Notes: generated by a model not told the origin, from the letters alone. A DNA stretch of 64,000 bases from Sellimonas sp963559135 (GCA_963559135.1 CAUWJP010000002.1:77337-141336), one strand, 5' to 3'. Positions 49,794-59,497 are shown, counted from the first letter of the stretch. Translations and numbers: made by a program.

Positions 49794-50924
49794 TTATGCT
49801 TTCAGCCTTATTGAAAAATCTGCCATCGCCTCGGAAATCTTAATCTGCTGCGGACAGACTGCCTCACAGCTTCTGCATCCGATACACGATCCTGGCTGTT
49901 TGTCTTCTGGAACGGCACTCAGTGCCATAGGTGCAATAAATCCGCCGCCTGTGAAGCTGTGTTCATTGTACAGGCTTAACAGATTTGGGATATCCAGTCC
50001 CTGTGGACAGTGGCTGACACAGTAATGGCATGCAGTACATGGAAGTGTACCGTCCAGCATCCCGTTTGCCACACGCAAAAGAGTATCCATCTCTTCTTTG
50101 GAAAGCGGTTTTTCTGCCTCAAAGGTACTGATATTATCCTGAAGCTGTTCCATGTTGGACATACCCGAAAGGGTCACTGTCACTTCCGGAATAGACTGAA
50201 GGAACCGGAACGCCCATGCTGGAATTTCCTCATCCGGCCGCATGGATTTTAATGTTTCTTCTTCATTATCTTTCAATTTCGCAAGTTTTCCTCCTCGAAG
50301 CGGCTCCATAACCCAAACCGGAAGATTGTATTCTTTCAGCAGTTCTACTTTCGCCTTAGCGTCCTGGAAAGACCAATCCAGATAGTTGAGCTGGATCTGA
50401 CAGAATTCCATGCCCTCTCCATATGCTTCCAAGAATCTCTTCATGACATCATAGCTTCCATGTGCAGAGAATCCCAGATGACGTATCCGTCCGTTTTCTT
50501 TCTGCTTCATCAGATATTCGTAGATTCCATAGGAACGATCCAGATAGGCATCAATATTCATCTCACACACATTGTGGAAAAGATAAAAATCAAAGTACTC
50601 TACCTGACATTTTTCAAGCTGCTTTTCAAAAATCTCTTCTACTTTATCCATGTTGGAGAGATCATACCCCGGAAATTTAGTAGCCAGATAGAAGCTGTCT
50701 CTTGGATATTTGCTCAACATCTTTCCTGTGACCATTTCAGAGTTCCCATTATGATATCCCCATGCAGTATCATAATAATTAACACCATGCTCCATCGCAT
50801 ACGCTATCATTTCCGCTGTTGCTTTCTCATCGATTCTGGCATCGTCCCCATCAATCACCGGAAAACGCATTGTACCAAGTCCAAGGGCAGACAGTTTCAG
50901 GCCCTGAAAATCTTTGTAAATCAT
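49794..50924 (-). CDS. Ferredoxin-fused aldo/keto reductase
   Basis: This 376-aa protein joins an aldo/keto reductase barrel (ALGLGTMRFP, NYYDTAWGYHNGNSE with catalytic Asp and Tyr, ATKFPG Lys, YLFHNV His) to a C-terminal 2[4Fe-4S] domain (about 300-355: CTACHYCVSHCP and CIGCRSCEAVCP). Proteins of this layout are common in anaerobes and may couple NAD(P)H and ferredoxin to a carbonyl or sugar substrate. The exact reaction is unknown. AAGGTAA precedes the ATG. It is monocistronic. Confidence 0.9.
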   Translation of the reverse strand: MIYKDFQGLKLSALGLGTMRFPVIDGDDARIDEKATAEMIAYAMEHGVNYYDTAWGYHNGNSEMVTGKMLSKYPRDSFYLATKFPGYDLSNMDKVEEIFEKQLEKCQVEYFDFYLFHNVCEMNIDAYLDRSYGIYEYLMKQKENGRIRHLGFSAHGSYDVMKRFLEAYGEGMEFCQIQLNYLDWSFQDAKAKVELLKEYNLPVWVMEPLRGGKLAKLKDNEEETLKSMRPDEEIPAWAFRFLQSIPEVTVTLSGMSNMEQLQDNISTFEAEKPLSKEEMDTLLRVANGMLDGTLPCTACHYCVSHCPQGLDIPNLLSLYNEHSFTGGGFIAPMALSAVPEDKQPGSCIGCRSCEAVCPQQIKISEAMADFSIRLKA

Positions 50925-51062
50925 TGTGTTACCTTCTTTCTTCCTATATATTATATAAACACTGCATCAGCTACAAGCCCGTGGCCAGTCGGACTCTATA
51001 ATTCTATTATAAAATCTTCAAAATGAAACCGCAAATTGATTTCAGTTATAGAATTGTATAAC

Positions 51063-51091
51063 AAAAAGGAATCCTGCTATTGCAGGATTCC
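51063..51091 (-). terminator. Terminator after the GH127 gene
   Basis: GGAATCCTGC and GCAGGATTCC form a perfect 10-bp stem with a 4-base loop followed by TTTTT on the minus strand. Confidence 0.9.
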
Positions 51092-51107
51092 CTTAGCTGC
51101 TGTTGCT

Positions 51108-53336
51108 TTATCTACATTTTTTGAAGTACAAATGTGCCGGTTCCAAATCCACCTCCGGGAATGGGATGAATTTCAGTCCGTCCGCCGTAAAATGGAACGG
51201 CTTTTCATCAGATCGGAACTTCTCTAACGGCGGCAGTTCCAAAAATTCCTGACATGGTGAAATCGCTGCCAGAAGATATGGACCACAGGCCAGATTTACC
51301 AGACTGCTGTCTTCTTTATTCTCTACAAGGCGCAGATGTACAGGTATTTCCAGCAATATCTCGTCTCCATCTTCGCATGGTTCAAAACACAGATACCCAT
51401 TCTCTGCTTCCAGCTCCAACTCCATGCCATTTCGGAACACTTTTACTTTTTCCGCCCAGAAAGGTACATGAACTTTCAAGGTTCTATCCATACTTTTTTT
51501 ACATCGGATTACTACACGCCCCTTTTCCCACTCAGTTACAAGTTCCAATTCTTCTTCTCCGGTTAATATCGAGTCCACCATCAGATTGACATAAATATTC
51601 TGACTGTCATATGCGTAAATATGTTCCATATAGCGGAAGCGGCTTTCCATTCCTGTACCATGACAACATGTATTCTCCGTAGTAGAATATTCTTTGATTC
51701 CTCCTGGGCAAAGAGGCATAAAGTAAGTCGTTCCGCCATCCGAGGTATGGCTGTTGCTTGCAAGAATATGATTACACAGAGTGTTTTCATAATAATCCAT
51801 CAGTTTTCCATCTGGTATATATTCGAAAATCTGCCCTGTCAGACGAAGCATATTGTAGCTGGCACAACTTTCGGCTGCCTTCTCCGTCAGATAGGAACAT
51901 GTTGTCCCTGCACGGTGGAACATTTCTGTTTCTCCAGTACCACCGATGCAATAAATATGTCCGTTGGTAACGATATGCCAAAAATTCCACCCTACATCCC
52001 AGAATTCTTTTTCTCCAGTTGACTCATAAAGCTTCATGGATCCAATGATCTGTGGAATATGCTGGTTAGCATGCATATCTTCCAGCGTATCACAGTTTTC
52101 TCCCATTGGATAATAAAGCTTTTCATTATAAAACATCCGCGCTGCTTCCAGGTGTTCCGGTTTTTTGGTAATCTGATAAAGCTGTACCATGGTTCCCGGC
52201 ATTCCACCAAACTCTCCGGCTATATACATAGACCACATCTTTTCTCTCTTTTCTCTTGTCAGACGGGAAAGTCTTTGATAAACCCAGTCCCCTAGAGGAT
52301 CAAGAATCTCCAACGCTTTTTCTTCTCCTGCCAGAAGATAGCAGTCCTCCAAGCCTGCCATAATTTTATCCAATGTATAATATGGAGCCCAGATTTCCGG
52401 ATATTTGGTATACTGTTCCAGCAGATCAAACTGTTCTTCATCATATGCGCTTAAAAATCCCGGATGTATTCCTTTTTGCCCCTGGAATGCATCCTGACAT
52501 TCTTTCAGACCATTTACCATGTAACTGATCTTATCACGAAAACGGATATCTCCTGTAGCCACAAATGCCAGTGCAATGCCAGATAAGTAATGTCCCGTTG
52601 TGTGTCCTTTCAATTGACAGCTGTCCTCATCCCATCCGGTCATAGGCTGTGCTCCTTTTGTATCCAGTCCAGCCGCTTTTCTGAAATTATAAAGCATCTG
52701 TCCATCATCTACGGAAAGAAGCCAGTCCAGCATATGCTGCTGATATTTCTGATAAAGCGTTCCTTCTTTTAGTCTCACATGCGAAAGTGGGAAAAAGCTG
52801 ACTTTCTTTTCTTCTCCTTTTTTCTTCTCTATATGATTTCGGAAAATAATTTTAGCAGAAGCCTTCTTCTCGCTCATCTCAATGCTTCCTCTCACTTCCA
52901 GCTCTCCTTCACCATTTGGGAGCTCAAACTTCTCCCATTCTACCGGAACTGTAGTCTGACATCCTTCCTCTGTACGAACGATGACTACAGATGGAAGGCG
53001 AAATTCCTTCCCCACTTCCACTTCCAACAAAACAGGTCGGATTTCTGTTATGCTCACTTCCTTTGACTCCTGTAATACCGTTGCAGTAAACACTTTCTCC
53101 CCGGTACACTCCTCGTATGTGGCCTTCACTGTCAATGTAACTTTTCGGTTTCCCATTCCATAAAGCGGCCGATGTACCGTTCCATCCTGTTCAATAAATC
53201 TGCTCTCGCCCGTCTCCCATGTAAAGGTAGAACCATATTTTCCTTTTAAAGGGAATTTCAGATTTTCATCCACAGTATTTAAATTTCCGATGTAAATTGC
53301 ATCCAGGTCTTTTTCGATAATCTGCTCTTTCTTCAT
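51108..53336 (-). CDS. GH127-type beta-L-arabinofuranosidase with N-terminal Ig-like domain
   Basis: This 742-aa hydrolase removes terminal beta-L-arabinofuranose from plant glycans or glycoproteins. The first ~90 residues (IYIGNLNTVDENLKFPL and FTATVL) look like an atrophied bacterial Ig domain. The catalytic (alpha/alpha)6 part begins near residue 180. Zn-site and nucleophile residues of the family are present: AAESC (Glu489, Cys491) and TENTCCHG (Cys557, Cys558), with Glu469 or nearby as acid/base candidate in GGTGETEMF. There is no signal peptide, so it acts inside the cell. The ATG at 53336 has AAAGGAG. It is divergent from a YesL-like gene and bounded by its own terminator. Confidence 0.88.
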   Translation of the reverse strand: MKKEQIIEKDLDAIYIGNLNTVDENLKFPLKGKYGSTFTWETGESRFIEQDGTVHRPLYGMGNRKVTLTVKATYEECTGEKVFTATVLQESKEVSITEIRPVLLEVEVGKEFRLPSVVIVRTEEGCQTTVPVEWEKFELPNGEGELEVRGSIEMSEKKASAKIIFRNHIEKKKGEEKKVSFFPLSHVRLKEGTLYQKYQQHMLDWLLSVDDGQMLYNFRKAAGLDTKGAQPMTGWDEDSCQLKGHTTGHYLSGIALAFVATGDIRFRDKISYMVNGLKECQDAFQGQKGIHPGFLSAYDEEQFDLLEQYTKYPEIWAPYYTLDKIMAGLEDCYLLAGEEKALEILDPLGDWVYQRLSRLTREKREKMWSMYIAGEFGGMPGTMVQLYQITKKPEHLEAARMFYNEKLYYPMGENCDTLEDMHANQHIPQIIGSMKLYESTGEKEFWDVGWNFWHIVTNGHIYCIGGTGETEMFHRAGTTCSYLTEKAAESCASYNMLRLTGQIFEYIPDGKLMDYYENTLCNHILASNSHTSDGGTTYFMPLCPGGIKEYSTTENTCCHGTGMESRFRYMEHIYAYDSQNIYVNLMVDSILTGEEELELVTEWEKGRVVIRCKKSMDRTLKVHVPFWAEKVKVFRNGMELELEAENGYLCFEPCEDGDEILLEIPVHLRLVENKEDSSLVNLACGPYLLAAISPCQEFLELPPLEKFRSDEKPFHFTADGLKFIPFPEVDLEPAHLYFKKCR

Positions 53337-53371
53337 GCTCTTTCTCCTTTTGTTTCTTCTCCCTTTTTCAT

Positions 53372-53399
53372 TTGACATTCTGTTTTTATATGGTATACT
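53372..53399 (+). promoter_or_regulatory. Promoter of the YesL-like gene in the glycan locus
   Basis: TTGACA (53372-53377) and TATACT (53394-53399) with a 16-base spacer, 34 bases upstream of the ATG. Confidence 0.7.
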
Positions 53400-53419
53400 G
53401 AATACAATATACAGTATAC
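53393..53419. promoter_or_regulatory. Perfect inverted repeat at the divergent promoter
   Basis: GTATACTG (53393-53400) and CAGTATAC (53412-53419) are perfect inverted arms separated by 11 bases. The left arm covers the -10. It lies between the divergent GH127 and YesL genes, so one bound regulator could control both. Confidence 0.6.
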
Positions 53420-53433
53420 AAGGGAGGCTAATT

Positions 53434-54120
53434 ATGAATACGATATTTAATGTTAATGGTCCTGTGTTTACCTTTTTGTCAAAAGTCTGCGATGTACTGA
53501 TTGTCAGTATTCTCTGGACTCTTTTCTGCCTGCCTGTGGTAACAGCGGCTCCTGCATGTGCCGCTTTGTATCATACCGTTCACAAATCTCTTCTGAAAAG
53601 TGAGGGGTATATTGTATCCACTTTCTGGAAATCTTTTCGCTCCAGCCTGAAACAGGGAGTTCTTCTATCCCTTCTCTGCCTGTTTATTGTTGCATTTTGT
53701 ATTCTCAGCTACCTGTTTATTTCCGCCGAAGGACAAAGCTGGATTTTTGTGATTATCTATTTTGCACTTTTTATTCTCGCCATCTTGTTTCTTCTGGTAC
53801 TACTTATATACAGTTTCCCGATATTATCCCGGTTTTATATGAGCTTCTCTGTCATTTTAAAAACATCCATTGCTCTGGCTGTGACACGATTCGGTTTTAC
53901 TCTTCTTCTGACTGTCATCCTGATTCTCTGTGCAGGTACCATGCTGCTTGCCCCTTTCACACTTTTATTCCTTCCTGCCTGCTATGCTATGGCCGCGGAA
54001 CGTCTGATTGAACCAGGTTTCCAGAAAATACTGGATTCAAAAAAACAGACTGATAATCCGAAAAAGGACTCTTCCTCTAACAAAGTAACCGAAGAAAAGT
54101 CCTCCCGGATAAAGCTCTAA
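53434..54120 (+). CDS. YesL/DUF624-family membrane protein in glycan locus
   Basis: This 228-aa protein has about five membrane helices and a basic tail (KKDSSSNKVTEEKSSR). The opening FNVNGPVFTFLSKVCD and WTLFCLPVVTAAPACAALY match the YesL pattern and the copy at 38444. In Bacillus yesL is beside a rhamnogalacturonan importer, and this copy is beside a GH127 enzyme and near a sugar importer. The molecular role is unproven. The ATG at 53434 has AGGGAGG. Its stop overlaps that of the converging DUF4340 gene. Confidence 0.85.
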   Translation: MNTIFNVNGPVFTFLSKVCDVLIVSILWTLFCLPVVTAAPACAALYHTVHKSLLKSEGYIVSTFWKSFRSSLKQGVLLSLLCLFIVAFCILSYLFISAEGQSWIFVIIYFALFILAILFLLVLLIYSFPILSRFYMSFSVILKTSIALAVTRFGFTLLLTVILILCAGTMLLAPFTLLFLPACYAMAAERLIEPGFQKILDSKKQTDNPKKDSSSNKVTEEKSSRIKL

Positions 54121-55529
54121 TATCTGGCAGTGATTTTCTCTCCTGAAGCCAGCCGTTTTACTGTGTCGACCATCGTCTCCACTTGGCTGGCTGAAATCAG
54201 GAAACCTCTTTCTCCCTGATTTAACTCCGCATAAATCTGTCTGGAGTCCTCCTTGTAACAGGAAAGGACATCTTTTGTCCCATCTTGATATTGATAGCAG
54301 ACCCTGACTTCTTCTTCCAAAGACGATGTATCTGGGAAATCCGCAAACAGAACTTCTTCTGCCGAAAGCCCAGCCAGTGTATAATAAAAACTGCGGAAAG
54401 AATCTCCTTTCACTTCTTTTCCCTCATAAATAATGCTTTCTTCCTCAGTTCCTACGTTTTGAAGCTGGAACACATATTGTTCGGTTCCTGCCGTAATCTC
54501 CAGTTTCTCTATCGTTTTAATATCTGATGCCAGAACAGTATGGCTTACCAGACTGTTTTCGGTTTCTTCCAACCATGGAAGATTCTCCTGGCTGCATGTA
54601 TAAATGACATCTGTCTGTCCACACATCACATTTACCATACCGTTTTCCGGTTGAGAAACCTTGAGCGAAAAAGCTTGTTCTTCTCCCGAACCGTCTGTAT
54701 ACTCTACCTGAAGAGTTTTCCAAGGCCGTGCAAGTCCCGCTGCTTCTTTCTCTTCTTCTGAAGGATGAACCACTGCCACAGACTCCGCTTCTATTCCGAA
54801 CAAATCAGGAAATACATCTTCTGTCACTCCTGAATCTGCAGGATAATTTCGCGGAGATACCATCTGATAAGAGTTCACTGTATACCCGGCAAGTTCCTGA
54901 CTTTCCTCATACTCAAGTATCAGATCATCTCCTCCATCCTGTTCTATCTCTATTCTTGTAATCAGAAAATTCTCTTCGCTATCTGTATATTCAGGTGTCA
55001 AATCTCGAGATAGGAGGTTACTGCCTCCATAAAGAAGTTCCTCTATTTGACTACTTTTTACGATCAACACCTGATTCTCCCAGAGAATATACCGCAGTTC
55101 TCCATTTTCTCCAGGTACCTCATCTCCTACCAGAATTGAAATATGATTCCCGTTCTCGTTCACAATCTGGACCTGTGCTTTGGGATTCTCAAGTCCGAAG
55201 TCCTCCAGTCTCTCCATTCCATCCGTAACTTCCTGTTCAGCAGTCAGGCTCTCTATATTCTTTCGGATATCTTCTGTAACGCTTTCATCCAAAGGCAGAT
55301 CTTCCATTCCCTTTACTTCTGCCTTTTCTCCATCCCACCGCAGAATATATCCTCCCTGGTCATTTTCTGTCTGTATCTCCTGAATGTTTTCTCCGTTATT
55401 CCATACAACAATTTCTGTCTCTGTTTTTTCTCCGTCCGTACTGTCCGATTTTCCCAGAATAAGCCAGACCGCTCCCAGAATGACCAGGCAGATACAAATG
55501 ACTCCCGCTGTTATCCACTGTCTTTTCAT
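54117..55529 (-). CDS. DUF4340 domain protein
   Basis: This 470-aa protein has an N-terminal membrane anchor (about 5-25, ITAGVICICLVILGAVWLIL) and a large extracellular domain of the DUF4340 type with repeated beta-rich segments (GYILRWDGEKAEV, LEYEESQELAGYTVNSYQ). In many Firmicutes and Bacteroidota this protein is encoded next to GldA/GldF/GldG-like ABC components, as here. It may gate or assemble that complex. It is the last gene of the run and converges on the YesL-like gene. Confidence 0.8.
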   Translation of the reverse strand: MKRQWITAGVICICLVILGAVWLILGKSDSTDGEKTETEIVVWNNGENIQEIQTENDQGGYILRWDGEKAEVKGMEDLPLDESVTEDIRKNIESLTAEQEVTDGMERLEDFGLENPKAQVQIVNENGNHISILVGDEVPGENGELRYILWENQVLIVKSSQIEELLYGGSNLLSRDLTPEYTDSEENFLITRIEIEQDGGDDLILEYEESQELAGYTVNSYQMVSPRNYPADSGVTEDVFPDLFGIEAESVAVVHPSEEEKEAAGLARPWKTLQVEYTDGSGEEQAFSLKVSQPENGMVNVMCGQTDVIYTCSQENLPWLEETENSLVSHTVLASDIKTIEKLEITAGTEQYVFQLQNVGTEEESIIYEGKEVKGDSFRSFYYTLAGLSAEEVLFADFPDTSSLEEEVRVCYQYQDGTKDVLSCYKEDSRQIYAELNQGERGFLISASQVETMVDTVKRLASGEKITARY

Positions 55530-55545
55530 AAGTTCACGCTCCCCG

Positions 55546-56967
55546 CTACCGATGTCTTCTGCGCAGCCAAACGACGATTCCGACTGCCAGAATCACCACT
55601 GGCAGGCCTGCCATAAATACCCAGCTGTATGTATAAGTTCTGGACGATGTCATATTATGAACCGCGGAAGTAAGATCTTTTGCCGGAATATTCAGACTTG
55701 TCTCCCTTCCGGTAAGCTGATCAAGCACTCCCAGTATATAGTTCCCGTTAGCAAAGGTTGTTCCTGATACCAGATTCCCTGTAAAAGCAAGAGCAGACCC
55801 GGAAACTACCACATTGGAAGATGTCACCTCAGAGCCATATAAGCTGTGTGTAGACATCACCATTCCCTTTGCATCTCCAGTTATCATATCCTCAGTTATC
55901 TGCTCTGCATCCAGAGTTACTTTTCCTGATGTATCTGAAAAATCCAGAAGCACAGAGGTCTGATACCCGTCCTCTTTTTCAAACAGCACATCCACCGGAC
56001 GACATAATGCCATGATTGTAATGTCATTTGCAGTCATTCCGGATGCAAATTTCTCCTCTGCATACTGTGCCACCGGATAATAGATCTGATTATAATAGAG
56101 GCTGCTTCTTGTCTCAAAGGCATATCCTTCTTCGGCAGTCAGTCCCCACTCTTTCAGAAACGCTTCCAGATTTGGCATCGTTCCTGCATTCGGATCCAGA
56201 AAAACAAACAGGTTTCTTCCCTGTTCTCCATTGTTATTCAACCACATTGAAAGTTTCGTAATACTGTCTTCTTCAAGATCATTTTGTGGTGCAAACAGTA
56301 CCGCTGCCGCAGCCTCACTGTCAATTTCTTCTGTCAGAAGAGAGCTTTGTGTCACCTCATATTGACTTCCTTCCAAAAGATTGGAAAGATCGTCTGGCGT
56401 CGTATCTCCGTATCCTGTCAGTACAGTCACTCTGGTTTTCTCCCCAGAAGTCACTGTCATAAGAGCTCCCGTCACTTTCTGCTCAACACGCGACGCAACA
56501 ATCTGGCTTCCTGTACTGTCATAATCATATAACTCCTGAAATGACAACACTTCCTGATTTTCTTCAGATTCTATGATTATATCGTAAGCGCTCAGCTCAA
56601 GATCCGGATAACGTGAAACAAAAGTAGGATTGTCTGTTATATCTACAAATTCCAGCGAGATCCTGTCCGAATTTCGCTCATAATCCAGAAGATTCTGGTA
56701 CGCCTGCACAATGTAATAACTTCCTGTAGACATATCCTCTTCGCCTACCAAAACGGTAATCTTTACATCCTGATCGAGATTTTTCAGCCAGGAAACTGAT
56801 TCCTCTGAAAGGGCATATCTGTCATTGGCAGTCAAATCCACCCGCACATCAAATTGTTCTGTCAGACGGTCCGAAATCAGAACCAGCGCTACAGCCAGTA
56901 CAATTCCTAATATCGTGATCACCACTGACCAAAGTCCATATTTCCATCTTTTCTTCATTCTGTCCAT
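55546..56967 (-). CDS. GldG-like membrane protein
   Basis: This 473-aa protein has an N-terminal membrane helix (about 12-35), a large outside domain opening with LTANDRYALSEESVSWLKNLDQ, the hallmark of GldG/ABC-2 auxiliary proteins, including VTVLTGYGDTTPDDLSNLL, and a C-terminal helix (VFMAGLPVVILAVGIVVWL). GldG partners with GldF and GldA. It is 16 bases before DUF4340 and 18 bases after the permease gene. AAAGGAG precedes the ATG. Confidence 0.85.
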   Translation of the reverse strand: MDRMKKRWKYGLWSVVITILGIVLAVALVLISDRLTEQFDVRVDLTANDRYALSEESVSWLKNLDQDVKITVLVGEEDMSTGSYYIVQAYQNLLDYERNSDRISLEFVDITDNPTFVSRYPDLELSAYDIIIESEENQEVLSFQELYDYDSTGSQIVASRVEQKVTGALMTVTSGEKTRVTVLTGYGDTTPDDLSNLLEGSQYEVTQSSLLTEEIDSEAAAAVLFAPQNDLEEDSITKLSMWLNNNGEQGRNLFVFLDPNAGTMPNLEAFLKEWGLTAEEGYAFETRSSLYYNQIYYPVAQYAEEKFASGMTANDITIMALCRPVDVLFEKEDGYQTSVLLDFSDTSGKVTLDAEQITEDMITGDAKGMVMSTHSLYGSEVTSSNVVVSGSALAFTGNLVSGTTFANGNYILGVLDQLTGRETSLNIPAKDLTSAVHNMTSSRTYTYSWVFMAGLPVVILAVGIVVWLRRRHR

Positions 56968-56985
56968 GCTTTTTCTCCTTTCCCG

Positions 56986-57693
56986 CTACTGTCCGCTCCA
57001 CCTGCGTCTCTCAAGGACTCGGACGGTCAAAAAGAAAAACAGTGCCGCAAAACTGGCGAAAAATACCAGATCCGACAACTGGAAAATACCCATGGTCAGA
57101 TTATAGTAGCGATCATAAAATGAAATACTGTAAAGCAACTTTTGAAGTGGTTCAAATGGTACCACTGATGCCAGAGAATTCAGGGATATTACCACCAGCA
57201 TTCCTGCGAAACCACCAATAGCAGCAATAATCTGACTTTCAGTCTGAGCTGAAATAAACATACACAATGCGATTCCTGCCAAGCCCATCAATGCCAATCC
57301 GGTCAGGTTTCCCCAGAAAATGGCCCAGTTAATTTCAGCAAAAGGTGACAGGGCAAGAGCATGCAGAATTGTCACGCCAATGCCCATGAGAAATACCGCA
57401 ACTGCCGCAAAATATTTCCCCGCCACAATTTCTCCCAAGGATACCGGTGCTGCAAATAGCATTTGGTCTGTTTTCTGTTTCCTGTCCTCACTCATCAGCC
57501 GCATAGTTAACACAGGAGTCAAAAGCAGTGTCACAGTATACAAGAAAGTAAATTCATAGCTCATTTCCGCCTGTCCGCCTAGAATCAATACACTGTACTC
57601 ATAGCCCGCCAGGCAGTAAAAAGCTGCCAGATATACATATCCGGCCGGTGCAACAAAATAAGATGACATCTCTCTCAAAAATACTGCTCTCAC
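56986..57693 (-). CDS. ABC-2 permease, GldF-like
   Basis: This 235-aa six-helix permease starts at the GTG at 57693, which overlaps the TGA of the ATPase gene in GTGA and has GGGAGG upstream. The frame continues upstream but inside the ATPase. Visible are FLREMSSYFVAPAGYVYL and LTPVLTMRLMSEDRKQKTDQ, a conserved cytoplasmic loop of GldF and NosY-type permeases. With the ATPase and GldG it forms one ABC complex. Confidence 0.88.
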   Translation of the reverse strand: MRAVFLREMSSYFVAPAGYVYLAAFYCLAGYEYSVLILGGQAEMSYEFTFLYTVTLLLTPVLTMRLMSEDRKQKTDQMLFAAPVSLGEIVAGKYFAAVAVFLMGIGVTILHALALSPFAEINWAIFWGNLTGLALMGLAGIALCMFISAQTESQIIAAIGGFAGMLVVISLNSLASVVPFEPLQKLLYSISFYDRYYNLTMGIFQLSDLVFFASFAALFFFLTVRVLERRRWSGQ

Positions 57694-58634
57694 AGTTTTT
57701 TTCCTCCCTTCTTTCCAGTCAGTTTTAAGAAAATATCCTCCAAAGACAGATGCTGCCCGGTTATTTCTGTCAGCAACCATGGACTTTGTTTCATATATGC
57801 CGCAATCCGTCTTCTGGCATCGTACTCATCCTCCACCTTCACATCAAAAGCACAACTTCCATTTTCCTGACAAAGAATGCTGCTGACTTCCAGTATGCCC
57901 GGAATCTTTTTCAATTCCTGAATGACTTCTTTCTCCGGTCCTATCACACAAATCCGCAGCTGTTTTCCTGCCAGTTTTTCTTCCAGATGTTCCGGTGTAT
58001 CATCCGCCAGAATTCTGCCTTGTTTGATTACCACAACACGATCACATACAGCCTGCACTTCCGATAAAATATGGGAGGAAAAAATTACTGTATGCTTTTT
58101 CCCAAGTTTCTTAATCAAATTCCGGATCTCAATCATTTGCTCCGGGTCCAGGCCGGAGGTAGGCTCGTCCAAGATTAAAATCCTAGGTTCTCCTATCAAT
58201 GCCTGCGCAATTCCAATTCTCTGTCTATATCCTTTAGACAGGTTTTTAATTACCCTGTCATAAACATCCGTGATGTAAGTTGCCTTGCACACAGCCTGAA
58301 TATGCTCTTCATAAGGCAGTCGGCATTTTTTTAGCCGATAGACAAATTTCAGATATTCTTTTACTGTCATGTCAGGGTAGAGCGGCGGGGTTTCGGGAAG
58401 ATACCCCAGCTCCTTTTTCGCCTGAAGAGGTTCTTCCAGAATCTCATGCCCATTCAAGCGAACCGTTCCTTCCGTAGAAGAAAGATTCCCCGTCATAATG
58501 TTCATGGTTGTAGATTTTCCCGCCCCGTTCAGCCCCAAAAGGCCCAGAATTTCTCCCTCATTTACATCGAAACTCACATGATCCAAAACCCTCTTGGGTC
58601 CATAATTTTTTACCAGTTCTCTTACTTCAATCAT
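57690..58634 (-). CDS. ABC transporter ATPase, GldA-like
   Basis: This 314-aa ATPase has Walker A LLGLNGAGKSTTMNIM, signature LSKGYRQRIGIAQAL, Walker B LILDEPTSGLDPEQ and switch His in SSHILSEVQ. The C-terminal ~80 residues form the family's extra domain. It belongs to the exporter (ABC-2) type and not to the MalK type with a TOBE domain, so it is unlikely to drive the sugar importer encoded just upstream. It lies 29 bases after the importer permease gene and overlaps the permease gene behind it. Confidence 0.92.
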   Translation of the reverse strand: MIEVRELVKNYGPKRVLDHVSFDVNEGEILGLLGLNGAGKSTTMNIMTGNLSSTEGTVRLNGHEILEEPLQAKKELGYLPETPPLYPDMTVKEYLKFVYRLKKCRLPYEEHIQAVCKATYITDVYDRVIKNLSKGYRQRIGIAQALIGEPRILILDEPTSGLDPEQMIEIRNLIKKLGKKHTVIFSSHILSEVQAVCDRVVVIKQGRILADDTPEHLEEKLAGKQLRICVIGPEKEVIQELKKIPGILEVSSILCQENGSCAFDVKVEDEYDARRRIAAYMKQSPWLLTEITGQHLSLEDIFLKLTGKKGGKKL

Positions 58635-58663
58635 TGTTCAACCCCGCACTTTTCAGTATATTT

Positions 58664-59497
58664 TTATCCTTTCATTCCACTCATAGCAATACCACGAACA
58701 ATATATTTCTGGCAGCATACAAAGAGAATAATAATCGGTATCAAAGCCAGAATAGACCCAGCCATAATGAGGTCATATCTTGATGTAAAGGAATTTCGGA
58801 ATGAAGAAAGTCCCATCTGCACCGTAAATTTCGCATCTGAAGCAATATAAATAACCGGTCCCATAAAGTCATTATATGCACTCTGGAACTGGAACACTGT
58901 CAAAGTGGAAATGATTGGTTTACAAAGTGGCATAAAAATCTGCCACCAGATACGTACATGACTGCATCCATCCACAATAGCTGCTTCTTCCAATTCCTTA
59001 GGCAAAGTCATGAAAAACTGCCTGGTCAGGAATATAGAAAATGGAGTTCCGAACATTGCCGGAACAATCAGTGGTACATAAGTATCATAAAATCCTGCAT
59101 CTCTGAAAAGCAGAAAACGAGGAATCAAAGTGATAACAAAAGGTACCATCATTGCTGCAAGAAAACACATGAAAATTTTATCTCTTCCCGGAAACCGGAG
59201 TCTTGCAAATGCATATCCTGCCAAAGAAGAAAAGATTACATTAAACAGCGTACTTGGCACTGCTATTTTCATACTGTTCAAAAACATGTTCCAGAAACTT
59301 ATACTTCCACGGGAAGCAGCTTCTGTAAAGTTCTCCCATTTCCACTCTGTTGGGAAAAAGGTAGGAGGATAAGCAAACAGCTCTCTTTGGCTCTTAAAGG
59401 CTGACACAACCATCCAGATAAACGGAAGGGCAACCAATACCGCTACGATAATCAGAAGAATATAAGTTAAAATGCTTTTTAGTTTTTTGCTCGTCAC
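58664..59497 (-). CDS. Carbohydrate ABC importer permease (MalG type)
   Basis: This 277-aa permease has six helices and the EAA loop EAAIVDGCSHVRIWWQIFMPL, which contacts an importer ATPase. It starts with GTG at 59497 behind GGAGGG. Together with the MalF-type permease and the lipoprotein it forms a CUT1 sugar importer. No MalK-type ATPase is encoded here, so a shared one such as MsmK elsewhere in the genome is likely. Confidence 0.92.
   Translation of the reverse strand: MTSKKLKSILTYILLIIVAVLVALPFIWMVVSAFKSQRELFAYPPTFFPTEWKWENFTEAASRGSISFWNMFLNSMKIAVPSTLFNVIFSSLAGYAFARLRFPGRDKIFMCFLAAMMVPFVITLIPRFLLFRDAGFYDTYVPLIVPAMFGTPFSIFLTRQFFMTLPKELEEAAIVDGCSHVRIWWQIFMPLCKPIISTLTVFQFQSAYNDFMGPVIYIASDAKFTVQMGLSSFRNSFTSRYDLIMAGSILALIPIIILFVCCQKYIVRGIAMSGMKG

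Noticed and set aside
57690..58634. This ATPase as the motor of the adjacent sugar importer
   Set aside because: It has an ABC-2 exporter-type layout and overlaps a GldF-like permease gene, and lacks the MalK-type C-terminal domain.
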